Shown here piece by piece: positions 34,378-43,343 of a stretch of 64,000 nt of DNA (its first letter is position 1; each line of letters begins with the position of its first letter). Made by a program: the position numbers and the translations under genes. The DNA comes from RGIG4097 sp964599875. GTDB taxonomy: Bacteria > Bacillota > Clostridia > Christensenellales > CAG-917. The stretch is from assembly GCA_964599875.1 (NCBI GenBank), contig CAZRHE010000001.1, positions 68,822-132,821 of the forward strand. The letters are read 5' to 3'. The notes under the pieces are model-generated. The model worked only from the letters and a program-made list of their open reading frames with translations, did not search any database and had not been told where the DNA came from.

Positions 34378-35051
34378 TGCGCGTCACCAAACCTTTCGAC
34401 GTATTTCCCTACGAGATAGTCCGCAAGGGATTCTATTCCCTCTCCGCTCTTTGCGGAAGTTTCGAAGACGATTGCGGTCGGATTGAGTTTTGCTATATAC
34501 TCCTTGCACTTCTCGACGTCGAAATCGAAATACTTTGCCGTATCCGTTTTCGTGATGACGACGACGTCGCAAGTCGAAAACGTAAGGGTGTATTTCAGGG
34601 GCTTGTCGTCCCCCTCCGTGACGGACAGCAACGCCATCTTCAAATGTGCGCCCGTATCGAATTCCGCAGGGCACACAAGATTGCCTATATTTTCCAAAAA
34701 CACGAGTTTAGCGTCCGTTTTGAACGCATTAAACCCTTGTCTTGACATATCCGCATCGAGATGACACATTCCGCCCGTATGAAGTTGAATGGCGTCCGCA
34801 CCCGCGTTTCTTATTCTATGCACGTCGGGGTCGCCGTCTATATCCGCCTCCATAACGCCCACCGAAACTCTCCTTTGAAGAATCGGAATAAGGCTTTCGA
34901 GAAGAGTGGTTTTTCCGCTCCCCGGCGACGACATAACGTTGACGTAATACACGCCCTTTTCGTCCAACTCTCTACGCAAAACTTCGGCGTCTTCGTCGTT
35001 GTTTTCGAGGATACTTTTTTTGAGTTCGACAATTTCGTTCAAGTTCATCAT
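34374..35051 (-). CDS. hypB: HypB GTPase, copy 1
   Basis: A 225-residue HypB, first gene of the operon. P-loop SSPGSGKTTLL near 41-51; metal-site motifs GGMCHLDAD and VCPAEFDTGAH; guanine-specificity TKTD. Like copy 2 it lacks a His-rich stretch. Tandem HypB copies may form a heterodimer, since HypB works as a GTP-dependent dimer, or one may serve a different nickel enzyme. The promoter is predicted at 35205-35232. Confidence 0.92.
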   Translation of the reverse strand: MMNLNEIVELKKSILENNDEDAEVLRRELDEKGVYYVNVMSSPGSGKTTLLESLIPILQRRVSVGVMEADIDGDPDVHRIRNAGADAIQLHTGGMCHLDADMSRQGFNAFKTDAKLVFLENIGNLVCPAEFDTGAHLKMALLSVTEGDDKPLKYTLTFSTCDVVVITKTDTAKYFDFDVEKCKEYIAKLNPTAIVFETSAKSGEGIESLADYLVGKYVERFGDAQ

Positions 35052-35089
35052 TATATGCTCTCTATTATTATATAATAACGTTGGACCGT

Positions 35090-35111
35090 AACAAAATTAA
35101 AATTTTGTTAT
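35090..35111. repeat. 22-nt palindrome in the hypB leader
   Basis: TAACAAAATT and AATTTTGTTA are perfect inverted arms around AA. It lies in the predicted leader, 40 nt before hypB copy 1; it could be an operator or an RNA hairpin. Confidence 0.5.
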
Positions 35112-35204
35112 AACTATCGTTATCTTGCGCCTTGCTATTGCAATCCGCCGTTCTTGTTGTAATACGGCATTCGAAAACCCTTGCAAGCAAGTTTTCTTAT
35201 TTGT

Positions 35205-35232
35205 ATTATATCACAAATAAAATATAACGCAA
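35205..35232 (-). promoter_or_regulatory. promoter of the hyp operon
   Basis: TTGCGT (35227-35232), 16 nt, TATAAT (35205-35210) on the minus strand. A 12-bp perfect palindrome (TAACTTAAGTTA, 35236-35247) lies just upstream of the -35 element and is a candidate activator site. Confidence 0.55.
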
Positions 35233-35339
35233 TAGTAACTTAAGTTAACTTTAACTTTTTACAAAATTTTACACGCCCTGACCGCCGCATTTTCAAACAG
35301 GTATAGCAAAGAAAATATCTCGTTCTGCAGAAATAACGT

Positions 35340-35368
35340 TTGATTTATATTTTTGAGTGCATTATACT
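35340..35368 (+). promoter_or_regulatory. promoter of the NERD gene
   Basis: TTGATT (35340-35345), 17 nt, TATACT (35363-35368). Confidence 0.65.
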
Positions 35369-35433
35369 TGTCTTGACCAAGCAAAGAACGGCTTAATTTT
35401 GTTCTAACGTATCAAACAAAAAGGGGGAATATC

Positions 35434-36162
35434 GTGGTAGCCATTATCGTCGCAGCAATCGTTTTGTTTATACTTGTTTTCATTCTTTCCGCTTATTTCA
35501 AAAGTTCGAAGTATCGCGGTAAATGCGGCGAAAAGAAAGTCAGACGCATAATAGGAAAAACTATCGACGGGGAACAATACGTTATAAACGATTTAACTTT
35601 GAAACACGGTGAAATGACGTCGCAAATAGATCATATCGTTATAAACAGAAAGGGCGTTTTCGTCATAGAAACAAAAAATCGAGGCGGTGAAATCTACGGC
35701 ACGGAACAACAACGAGAATGGACGCAAGTGCTATCATACGGAAGAACCAAAAACACGTTTTACAATCCCGTCAAACAAAATGCCACGCACATTTACAACG
35801 TACGACAAATCATCGGGAATCTCCCCGTTCATTCGTTGGTGGTTTTCGTTCAAAACAACGTTCAACATATCGATTCCGAACATGTCATTCCCCTATCGAA
35901 ATTGAAATATGCTCTTGCTTTCGGCAACGACGTTTTATCAAGCACGCAAATGGAAAACGCTTATATGAAATTACTATCGCAAAGAGCGGAAGTGTCAAAC
36001 AAAGAACACATACGAAATATTAGAAAACAACAACTCGACATAGAGAAAGGCATTTGTCCGAGATGTGGCGGAAAATTAGTTTTGCGAAACGGAAAATACG
36101 GAGAGTTTTGGGGTTGCTCGAACTACCCTAAATGCACGTTCAAAAAAAGGACGGATGAATAA
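35434..36162 (+). CDS. NERD-domain protein with topoisomerase-type zinc ribbon
   Basis: A 242-residue protein. An N-terminal membrane anchor (residues 2-22) is followed by a NERD nuclease-related domain (about 30-145) with the catalytic-like pattern QIDHIV...GVFVIETKN. The C-terminus (205-240) is a topoisomerase I-type zinc ribbon, CPRCGG...FWGCSNYPKC. The start is GTG with AAGGGGG upstream. Proteins with this pairing are common in Bacillota and are thought to process DNA or RNA, but no function is proven. Codons are more A+T-rich than in the neighbours (many ATA, AAA, TTA), which hints at transfer. Confidence 0.9.
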   Translation: MVAIIVAAIVLFILVFILSAYFKSSKYRGKCGEKKVRRIIGKTIDGEQYVINDLTLKHGEMTSQIDHIVINRKGVFVIETKNRGGEIYGTEQQREWTQVLSYGRTKNTFYNPVKQNATHIYNVRQIIGNLPVHSLVVFVQNNVQHIDSEHVIPLSKLKYALAFGNDVLSSTQMENAYMKLLSQRAEVSNKEHIRNIRKQQLDIEKGICPRCGGKLVLRNGKYGEFWGCSNYPKCTFKKRTDE

Positions 36163-36182
36163 TCAAGTCCAAATTTTCAAAT

Positions 36183-36207
36183 TAAAAACGGGCGGAGTGC
36201 CCGTTTT
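36183..36207. terminator. bidirectional terminator
   Basis: AAAACGGGC and GCCCGTTTT form a stem with a 5-nt loop between the convergent NERD and phosphoesterase genes; both directions end in T tracts. Confidence 0.8.
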
Positions 36208-36213
36208 GATTTG

Positions 36214-36900
36214 TCATACGATATGGATTATGCTTTCGTAAAGAGCGGTCTTTTTGTCAGTCAGGTCGCCGTCTTCGTGATAATGCCCGAAATACCAATG
36301 ACCGTAATCCACTCTCTCCTCTATCTCCGTGAGCAAGGAGTTTTCGGGATAGGCTTTGAGATACTTGAAAGGCGTTTTGAGAGGGGGATAATAAAGCGCC
36401 TTTTCGTCGCAGGCGTGCGTGATGACGAAATCAACTTTGTCGCCGTATTTCGCAAGGTTTTTGAAACCCTCCTCCAAATCCGCGTAAGTCGGCAATTCGT
36501 CCGCCCACCAACTTATCCCTTCCTCGCGAAAGCACTTATCCGTGCTGGTTGCGCCGCCGAGAGTGAAAAAGGTTTTGCCCTCGATTTCGTAGACCTGACC
36601 GCGCATGAGATGAATGACGGAATTCGACAATTTATGCACTTTTCCGCCCTGCCATTCTTCGACGAGATAAGAGGAGAGGATATCGAAATTCTCGTGATTT
36701 CCGTCCACGAATAAGGTCGTGAAAGGAAGCCTTGAATAGGCGTCCAACCTGTTTTGCAAGTCCGCGGGATTCCACGCAACACCGCAATCCCCCGCGATAA
36801 TCATATAGTCGTTTTTCGTCAAATCCTTCCTATCCGCCGCAAACTCTTCCAGTCTTGAAAAAGACAAGAGTCCGTGTACGTCCCCTGTTACGTAAATCAT
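36214..36900 (-). CDS. Calcineurin-like metallophosphoesterase
   Basis: A 228-residue metallophosphatase with all family motifs in order: GDVHG (6-10), GDCG (37-40), GNHE (66-69), a His in ITHACD, and GHYH near 207-210. It binds two metals and hydrolyses a phosphoester; related small bacterial enzymes act on protein phosphate or nucleotides. AAAGGAGTAATT precedes the start. It is a single-gene unit convergent with the NERD gene. The substrate is not predictable. Confidence 0.9.
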   Translation of the reverse strand: MIYVTGDVHGLLSFSRLEEFAADRKDLTKNDYMIIAGDCGVAWNPADLQNRLDAYSRLPFTTLFVDGNHENFDILSSYLVEEWQGGKVHKLSNSVIHLMRGQVYEIEGKTFFTLGGATSTDKCFREEGISWWADELPTYADLEEGFKNLAKYGDKVDFVITHACDEKALYYPPLKTPFKYLKAYPENSLLTEIEERVDYGHWYFGHYHEDGDLTDKKTALYESIIHIV

Positions 36901-37041
36901 AATTACTCCTTTGAAACCTATATCGTTTCCCCTACGCCGCGCCGCAAGCGGAGGTGCTTTCCGTCCCTTGCGACGCGCAAATTCGATATTTTAACCACCG
37001 TTTATATCATGATAAACAGCCGTTTTGTTCACTTCCGACGA

Positions 37042-38601
37042 TTATGCGATAGCGGTTTCGCCATCGAAATCGACGACTTCCGCCTCGTCAGTGCCGTCGT
37101 CGGGTTGAGGACCACGTGCGTAACGAATCGCAAGACGGTCGTTCTTCGCACGCAAGAATTCCGTGTTGTCGATAACCTTCTTTTTGTTGAGGTTATAGAC
37201 GAAAGCAAACGCTACGACCACGAGCACCGCACCCACCAAGGGAAGTGCTATGGACAGTTTGAGCAAGTTGTCCGCGACTTCGGGAGTCGTCGCCTGATAG
37301 TTTTCAGCCTCGTATCCGACCCAGCCTGCCGCCGCCGCAACGAACGCCGCGCCTATACCCTGCGCCGCCTTTCTCACGAACGAATAAGTCGCGTATACGC
37401 TCGCCTCGTCGCGATTGCCGAATTCGTCTTCGCGAAGATAGGTAGCGAACATATTTTTGCCGTCCGCTTTGGTTGCTTTGACCTCTTGTTCGTCGACGCA
37501 GTCCGCCACCATAGACCAAGTGCCAAGGCTCAAAGGCGCGGTTGCGAATTGTCCTACGCCAAGGCAAAGCGCATATACCCACATTGCCCAACTTTCACGC
37601 GGGAACGGTATAAACAACATGACGATAAACACGACGATAGACAGCAAATTCGGCCACATTGCGATTTCCTTTTTGCCGTACTTTGCGGACAGTTTGCCCA
37701 TGAGCGGGATGAAGATGACCATAGGCGCCATCATCACTATGCTGACCATACCCGAACTCTCCGCGTCCCCGAAAAAGAGTTGGCAAACGAGCGGTAAAGT
37801 CGTCGAGTAAGACATTATGAAAACGAGTTGGCAAAAAGACGCCAAGCACATGCCGAGCGCGGCTCTGTTTTTCAAGAAGCGTTTCAGCATTTCGAGATAA
37901 CTGAATTTGACTTTGGGTTTTTCGACTTGCTCTTTCTCTTTAGTGAGGAAGCACGTCAACATAAAGCCCGCGATTGCGATTATCGAGCAAACGAGCGCAA
38001 CCCATACGAACGCTTCGGGAATGACCGCTTGAATACCGGTCGCGGGGTCCTTGTCGCCGTAGATGAAGAAAGGCACTGCAACCATAAGGATGAGCATTGC
38101 GACGCCCGCACCTATACTTCTTAAAGAAGACAGCATGGAGCGCTCGCTCGGGTCGTCCGTAAGCGCCGCGTTCAAAGAGCCGTAAGGCACGTTTGCCGCA
38201 GTATACGCTATCGACCACACGCAGTACATAAGGAGCACGTATACGAACCTACCCCAGTACGAAAAACCTCTGACGTCTATGAAAAGCAGAGTCGTCGTGA
38301 TTGCGATTGCAAACGCACTGAAGAATATCCACGGAATATATTTGCCGTGTTTTCCCGCCTTTCTCGCGTCTACGATTGCGCCGATGATAGGGTCGTTGAT
38401 TGCGTCGAATATCTTCGACAGGATGACCAGCAAAGACCAGTGAATCATTTTGATTTCCAGTCCCTGCGTGACGAAAGTTATGAGGAAGGTGCCGATGAGT
38501 TGGAAACTCATATTGCAACCGAAATCCCCCATAGTATATCCGACGAGGTCTTTGATGCCTAATTTGCCGCTATTGGCTTTTGCGGTATTTTCTTTTTTCA
38601 T
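37042..38601 (-). CDS. GPH-family sugar:cation symporter
   Basis: A 519-residue inner-membrane transporter of the glycoside-pentoside-hexuronide family with about 12 transmembrane segments. Family features include YTMGDFGCNMSFQLI near the start, DAINDPIIGAIVDARK after helix 2 and NVPYGSLNAALTDDPSERS in the central loop. The start at 38601 is set by GGAGAG. It is the last gene of the hexuronate operon, 29 nt after the GH2 enzyme, so a uronic acid or uronide is the likely substrate. Confidence 0.92.
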   Translation of the reverse strand: MKKENTAKANSGKLGIKDLVGYTMGDFGCNMSFQLIGTFLITFVTQGLEIKMIHWSLLVILSKIFDAINDPIIGAIVDARKAGKHGKYIPWIFFSAFAIAITTTLLFIDVRGFSYWGRFVYVLLMYCVWSIAYTAANVPYGSLNAALTDDPSERSMLSSLRSIGAGVAMLILMVAVPFFIYGDKDPATGIQAVIPEAFVWVALVCSIIAIAGFMLTCFLTKEKEQVEKPKVKFSYLEMLKRFLKNRAALGMCLASFCQLVFIMSYSTTLPLVCQLFFGDAESSGMVSIVMMAPMVIFIPLMGKLSAKYGKKEIAMWPNLLSIVVFIVMLFIPFPRESWAMWVYALCLGVGQFATAPLSLGTWSMVADCVDEQEVKATKADGKNMFATYLREDEFGNRDEASVYATYSFVRKAAQGIGAAFVAAAAGWVGYEAENYQATTPEVADNLLKLSIALPLVGAVLVVVAFAFVYNLNKKKVIDNTEFLRAKNDRLAIRYARGPQPDDGTDEAEVVDFDGETAIA

Positions 38602-38630
38602 TGTTCTCTCCGTCATTTGTTTTGCTACGC

Positions 38631-40898
38631 TTAAGGTTTCTTGATTTGGTTCAGCATTTCGTTGACCTTGAAAATCATCTCTGCGGGGACTTTATCTCCT
38701 GCCATTCCTGCGATTCTTTCAATGGTCATTCCGCCGACGAGTTTAATCATGCCCTTGCTGATTTTGAAGTCGCCTTTGCCCTCTCCGTCGCCGTGCGAAT
38801 TCATATACGCAACCACTTGTTCGATAAGGCTGTTGACGAGTTTTTCACCCTCTTCGGTCTTCATGATATCGTTGAGTTTGTCCTTTATCGAGAAATAACC
38901 CTCGGGGAACTTGAAATCGAATTCGCCGTTTTTGTCGAACCAGTTTTCAACGCCGTCCGCACTTCCGTCACCTTTAAGGGAATAGCCCTCGTAAGGTTTC
39001 TTGACGTATTTCAATTCGATTTCGTCTTGAACGCCTCCGCTAACCGCTTTGATTTTGGTGGTGCCGAGAGTTTTAAGCGGCACTTCAAAAGTGAAGACGT
39101 ACTTGCCGTCCTGTCTTGCGATTTCCTTTTTGCCCATATAGAGGGCGACGGAATCGCAGTTGGAATAGACTTTAACGGTGGTCGTCTTTTCCGCACGGTA
39201 GTAATATCTCTTCGACGCGATATGTACGAAAGGTTCTTTCGTCCAATATGCCTTATAGATGAAATAACTGTCTTTCTTTATCTTTCTGTCGTAAGTCACA
39301 AGACCTTTATTGTTTCTGCCCGCTATTCCGCCTTCGTTTCTGCCGTCCACGCCGAAGTCGAACATATTCCAGACGTGCGTCGCCCAGAGATAAGGACGCT
39401 CCGCGAAAATCTTCAACATATTCTCGTGATAATACGCTTGATATTCCTCGCTGTAATCACCTTGTTTAGGCTCGCTCGTATGCCAAGTGAGAATTGCTTC
39501 GCATCCGTATTCGGAAAAGCCTATCGTTCTGTCGGGATAATTCGCTCTGAAATCGTCCAGCCATTCCGCATTGCCGTTTACGTCCCCGACGTACCAGCCG
39601 AAATAGTGGTTGTAGGACATAATATCCGAAAGCGACACCATAGGCGAGGACGGGTCGAGCATAGTCACGTGCGCCATAGTGGTGGGACGAGTCTTATCCA
39701 TCTCGTGACAAAGGTCGTTCAACTCGTGGTGCAAATTCAAAATTTCGTCGCTTTCTCCCGTTATGGTGATTTCGTTCGAAAGTCCCCAGCAGAATATTGA
39801 CGCGTGGTTATAATTTTGCGTTACGAGTTCTTTCATTTGACTTATCGCGTTATCTCTGCCGTTTGCAAGGTGAGAGGAAATGTAAGGGATTTCCGCCCAA
39901 ACGACCATACCGTATTCATCGCACAAATCGTAGAAATATTGGTCGTGCTGATAGTGCGCAAGGCGTATCGTATTGGCACCCATTTCTTTGATGAGGTCTA
40001 TATCTTCCTTGTGCTCTTTTTCGGTTATCGCCCAACCCATATCCTGTCTGTCTTGGTGACGGGAAACGCCGTGTAGGGGGTATTTTCTGCCGTTGAGATA
40101 AAAGCCGTCTTTATCCGCTTTCATAGTTCTGACGCCGAAACGGATTTCTCTTTCATCTTCACCAATCGGGGTTTTAAGCGTCAATTTCGCCGTATAAAGT
40201 GCGGGATTGTCGATTCCGTCCCAAAGAACGGGGGTTTCGATATCAAACGAAAATGCCGTCGTTTCCTTCGCATCGGCATCCGCCGCGCACACCTCTTCTC
40301 CCTCGAAATACAATCCGCAATTCACGGTTGCGCCGTCAAGGTCGCCCGTAAGATACGCTTCGACGTTTATCGTCGCAGAGCCGTCCTCGTTGACGACGGG
40401 GGTTATTTTAACACCCTCGCTTCCGAGGTGGTCGAGGTCGAAACGAGTGGTCGGCGTTTCGATTATATACACGTTTCTGTATATGCCACCGAAGAAAGTA
40501 AAGTCCGCCATTTGAGGATAAACCCTGTCGTTTGCGGAGTTGTCCGCGGACACGATTATTACGTTTTCGCCATCGGTAAGTGCGTCGGTTATCTTCGCGC
40601 GGAAAGTGGAAAAACCGCCCTCGTGATATGCGACGGATTCGCCGTTTACAAAGACTTCCGCTATTGCGTTGACGCCTCTAAATTCGAGATAATAGTCCTT
40701 GTTTTCCTTTTTTGCGACGGCTATTTTCTTTCTGTAAAAGCATTTTCCGCGATAGTAATCGCTGCCGCCGTCTTGTCCGTCGAGGTTATTCCACGTATGC
40801 GGAAGATTTATCTTCACGCTTTCGGCGGAATCCATTTCTTCAATTGAAGAACAAGACTTGAAAAAACGCCATCCGTTATTCAACAAAACTTTTTTCAT
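38631..40898 (-). CDS. GH2 beta-glycosidase, likely acting on uronides
   Basis: A 755-residue family 2 glycosidase. Residues 1-150 are the sugar-binding domain, 150-260 the immunoglobulin-like domain and 265-560 the barrel with acid/base Glu376 (SNE) and nucleophile Glu463 (FSEYG). Asn529-x-Lys531 aligns with the NxK motif that reads the carboxylate in beta-glucuronidases; similar NNKG sequences also occur in GH2 beta-galactosidases. A 90-residue helical C-terminal extension with GDGEGKG is present. No signal peptide. It is 33 nt after kdgK in the uronate operon, which favours glucuronide or galacturonide hydrolysis in the cytoplasm. Confidence 0.88.
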   Translation of the reverse strand: MKKVLLNNGWRFFKSCSSIEEMDSAESVKINLPHTWNNLDGQDGGSDYYRGKCFYRKKIAVAKKENKDYYLEFRGVNAIAEVFVNGESVAYHEGGFSTFRAKITDALTDGENVIIVSADNSANDRVYPQMADFTFFGGIYRNVYIIETPTTRFDLDHLGSEGVKITPVVNEDGSATINVEAYLTGDLDGATVNCGLYFEGEEVCAADADAKETTAFSFDIETPVLWDGIDNPALYTAKLTLKTPIGEDEREIRFGVRTMKADKDGFYLNGRKYPLHGVSRHQDRQDMGWAITEKEHKEDIDLIKEMGANTIRLAHYQHDQYFYDLCDEYGMVVWAEIPYISSHLANGRDNAISQMKELVTQNYNHASIFCWGLSNEITITGESDEILNLHHELNDLCHEMDKTRPTTMAHVTMLDPSSPMVSLSDIMSYNHYFGWYVGDVNGNAEWLDDFRANYPDRTIGFSEYGCEAILTWHTSEPKQGDYSEEYQAYYHENMLKIFAERPYLWATHVWNMFDFGVDGRNEGGIAGRNNKGLVTYDRKIKKDSYFIYKAYWTKEPFVHIASKRYYYRAEKTTTVKVYSNCDSVALYMGKKEIARQDGKYVFTFEVPLKTLGTTKIKAVSGGVQDEIELKYVKKPYEGYSLKGDGSADGVENWFDKNGEFDFKFPEGYFSIKDKLNDIMKTEEGEKLVNSLIEQVVAYMNSHGDGEGKGDFKISKGMIKLVGGMTIERIAGMAGDKVPAEMIFKVNEMLNQIKKP

Positions 40899-40931
40899 AT
40901 TTTCCTCCGATATATTATCGTATTTTTTAAT

Positions 40932-41951
40932 TTAGCGTTGCACTCTTCCGCTTGCGTTGCCGCGCATAAGGCTTTCCACTTCTTCGACCGAAACCATATT
41001 GTAGTCCCCTTCGATAGAGTGTTTGAGGCAACTTGCCGCGACTGCGAATTCAATCGTATGCTGCCCCGAAAAATCGTGGGTAAATGCGTATATGAGTCCC
41101 GCGCCGAAACTATCTCCGCCGCCTACTCTGTCTACGATATGGATTGAATATTTCTTGCTGAAAAACGCGCGCGACGCGACGTACAACATTCCCGACCAAT
41201 CGTTGTCGTTTGCGCTTATGCTTTCGCGCAAAGTGATTGCGACCGCCTTGAATCCGAAACGCTCGGTGAGTTGTCTTGCCACCGAAACGTATCCTTCTCT
41301 ATCCAGTTTTCCGCCTTCGATATCCGAGTTTTCCGCCTCGATACCGAATACGTCTTTCGCGTCCTCTTCGTTCGCTATGCAAACGTCCACGTACTTGCAA
41401 ATCTCTCCCATGACTTCAGACGCTTTTTCCTTGCTCCAAAGTTTTTTACGGAAGTTGAGGTCGCAAGACACGGTCAGTCCTTTTTCTTTCGCCGCGCGGA
41501 CGGCGTCGAGAGTGATAGCGGCAAGTTCGTCCGAGAGTGCGGGTGTTATGCCCGTAAAATGGAACCATTCCGCTCCGTCGAAAGCCTTATCCCAATCGAA
41601 ATCTTCCGCGTTTGCAGTCGCGATCGAGGAATACTTTCTGTCGTATATGACCTTGCTCGGTCTTTGGCTCGCGCCTTTTTCGCAGTAGTAAATGCCCACT
41701 CTATCCCCGCCGCGCGCGATATAGGACGTATCCACGCCGAATTTTCGAAGGGAATTTACCGCGCTTTGTCCGATTTCGTGCTCGGGAAGTTTGCTTACGA
41801 ATCTTGCGTCCATGCCGAAAGAGGACAAAGACACCGCCACGTTTGCCTCCGCTCCGCCGAAAGTCGCTTCGAGTCTGTCGCTTTGCACGAATCTCAAATA
41901 GTTTTCGGGAGCAAGACGAAGCATTAGTTCACCAAAGGTTACAACTCGCAT
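40932..41951 (-). CDS. kdgK: 2-dehydro-3-deoxygluconokinase (PfkB family)
   Basis: A 339-residue sugar kinase that phosphorylates KDG to KDPG. The N-terminal GELMLRLAPENY and FGGAEANVA are typical of KDG kinases, and the catalytic loop is VDRVGGGDSFGAGL near residues 273-286. It overlaps kdgA by 13 nt; its ribosome-binding site (AAGGAG) is inside kdgA. Together with kdgA it completes the pathway from hexuronates to pyruvate and glyceraldehyde-3-phosphate. Confidence 0.95.
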   Translation of the reverse strand: MRVVTFGELMLRLAPENYLRFVQSDRLEATFGGAEANVAVSLSSFGMDARFVSKLPEHEIGQSAVNSLRKFGVDTSYIARGGDRVGIYYCEKGASQRPSKVIYDRKYSSIATANAEDFDWDKAFDGAEWFHFTGITPALSDELAAITLDAVRAAKEKGLTVSCDLNFRKKLWSKEKASEVMGEICKYVDVCIANEEDAKDVFGIEAENSDIEGGKLDREGYVSVARQLTERFGFKAVAITLRESISANDNDWSGMLYVASRAFFSKKYSIHIVDRVGGGDSFGAGLIYAFTHDFSGQHTIEFAVAASCLKHSIEGDYNMVSVEEVESLMRGNASGRVQR

Positions 41952-42514
41952 ATTCTCACAATCTCCTTACAGTTTGCGACAACGTCGCCTTTCATCATAA
42001 ACGAACCGCCCACGGCGTACGTTTTGTCAAAGTCCAAATATTCCTTGAGGTTGCCAAGGTCTACGCCGCCCGTCGGAATAAACTTAATTTGCGGGAAGGG
42101 CGCGGATAACGCTTTCATCGCTTTCAGTCCGCCGAAAACTCCAGCGGGGAAAAACTTCACCACGTCTATCCCGTACGAAACCGCTTTCATGATTTCGGTC
42201 GGAGTTACGCAACCTGGATAATAAGTCACGCCGTTTAACGTGCAATATTCTGCGACCTCGTCGCTGAATCCCGGGGATACGATGAATTTCGCACCTGCGT
42301 CGAGTGCGCTTTTCGCTTGTTCGAGGTTGATAACCGTGCCTGCGCCGATATTCATATCGGGAAACGCTTTCACACCTATTTCGATTGCTTCTCTTGCGCA
42401 CGCCGTACGGAAAGTGATTTCCGCCACGTTCACTCCGCCCTCGCGAAGTTTCGACAGCACGTCTATGGTTTCGCTCGCGTCTTTTATGACGACGACGGGG
42501 ATGACTTGTTTCAT
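41939..42514 (-). CDS. kdgA: KDPG/KHG aldolase, N-terminally short
   Basis: A 191-residue class I aldolase that splits KDPG. The Schiff-base Lys is in DVVKFFPAG near 118-126, and the conserved Glu is in ITFRTACAREAI. PGCVTPTEI (near 100-108) and IPTGGVDLGN (near 145-154) are family signatures. The protein begins directly at strand 1 (MKQVIPVVVI) and lacks the roughly 15-residue first helix of most KDPG aldolases. GGGGTG precedes the ATG, 1 nt after the reductase stop, so the start looks genuine. Confidence 0.93.
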   Translation of the reverse strand: MKQVIPVVVIKDASETIDVLSKLREGGVNVAEITFRTACAREAIEIGVKAFPDMNIGAGTVINLEQAKSALDAGAKFIVSPGFSDEVAEYCTLNGVTYYPGCVTPTEIMKAVSYGIDVVKFFPAGVFGGLKAMKALSAPFPQIKFIPTGGVDLGNLKEYLDFDKTYAVGGSFMMKGDVVANCKEIVRICEL

Positions 42515-42515
42515 A

Positions 42516-43343
42516 TTACACCCCGCTGTATGCGGAGAATCCGCCGTCCACGGGAATAATCGTCCCCGTCACGAAACCGCTTGCCTTGTCGTCGGACAGC
42601 CAAAGCAAACAGCCGATAAGGTCGCTGATTTCCCCGAATTTTTTCATGGGAGTAGCACTCAAAATTTTGCCCGTCCTTGCGGTGGGAGTGCCGTCCTCAG
42701 CGTAAAGCAGACTTCTGTTTTGGTTGGTCACGAAAAATCCCGGTGCGATTGCGTTGCAACGGATATTGCAGGGAGCAAAATGCACCGCAAGCCATTGCGT
42801 GAAGTTGGATATGCCCGCCTTTGCCGCGGAATACGCAGGGATTTTTGTGAGGGGCGAAAACGCGTTCATGGAAGATACGTTGATGATATTTCCGCCCGTT
42901 TCGACCATATCCTTTGCAAAAACCTGCGTGACGAGGAATGCGGATGTTATATTGAGGTCGAAAACGAATTTTAGTCCGCTTTCTTCGAGGGCAAAGAAGT
43001 CCTTGACGCCCGTCGTATCGGGAGTCATATATTCGTTATCCGTAGTTGCGCGAGGATTGTTTCCGCCCGCACCATTGATAAGGAAATTCACCTTGCCGAA
43101 TTTTGCGTTGATTTCCTCTTTCGCTCTTTCGATATCCGCTTTGTCAAGACAGTTACATTTGACTGCGACCGCGTTTTCTCCTATTTCGTCCGCGACTTTT
43201 TTCGCAGCGTCGTAGTTGATATCGAGAAGCGCGACTTTTGCGCCGCACTCTGCGAGCGCGCGAGCAAATTCGGAACAAATAATTCCGCCTGCACCCGTGA
43301 TTGCGATTGTTTTTTCACTTAAATCCACACTGAACGGTATCAT
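42516..43343 (-). CDS. SDR-family D-mannonate oxidoreductase (fructuronate reductase)
   Basis: A 275-residue short-chain dehydrogenase. The cofactor site is TGAGGIICSEFARAL (about 16-30), NGAGGNNP follows, and the catalytic Ser-Tyr-Lys is in NVSSMNAF and YSAAK. Placed between uxuA and kdgA it most likely reduces D-fructuronate to D-mannonate, as the SDR-type UxuB (YjmF) of Bacillus does; the classical E. coli UxuB is a different family. GGAGATG sets the start at 43343, overlapping the uxuA stop by an ATGA. Confidence 0.88.
   Translation of the reverse strand: MIPFSVDLSEKTIAITGAGGIICSEFARALAECGAKVALLDINYDAAKKVADEIGENAVAVKCNCLDKADIERAKEEINAKFGKVNFLINGAGGNNPRATTDNEYMTPDTTGVKDFFALEESGLKFVFDLNITSAFLVTQVFAKDMVETGGNIINVSSMNAFSPLTKIPAYSAAKAGISNFTQWLAVHFAPCNIRCNAIAPGFFVTNQNRSLLYAEDGTPTARTGKILSATPMKKFGEISDLIGCLLWLSDDKASGFVTGTIIPVDGGFSAYSGV

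Noticed and set aside
35090..35111. Rex operator
   Set aside because: The half-sites face the wrong way: the arms read TAAC...GTTA on the outside instead of TTGTTA...TAACAA.
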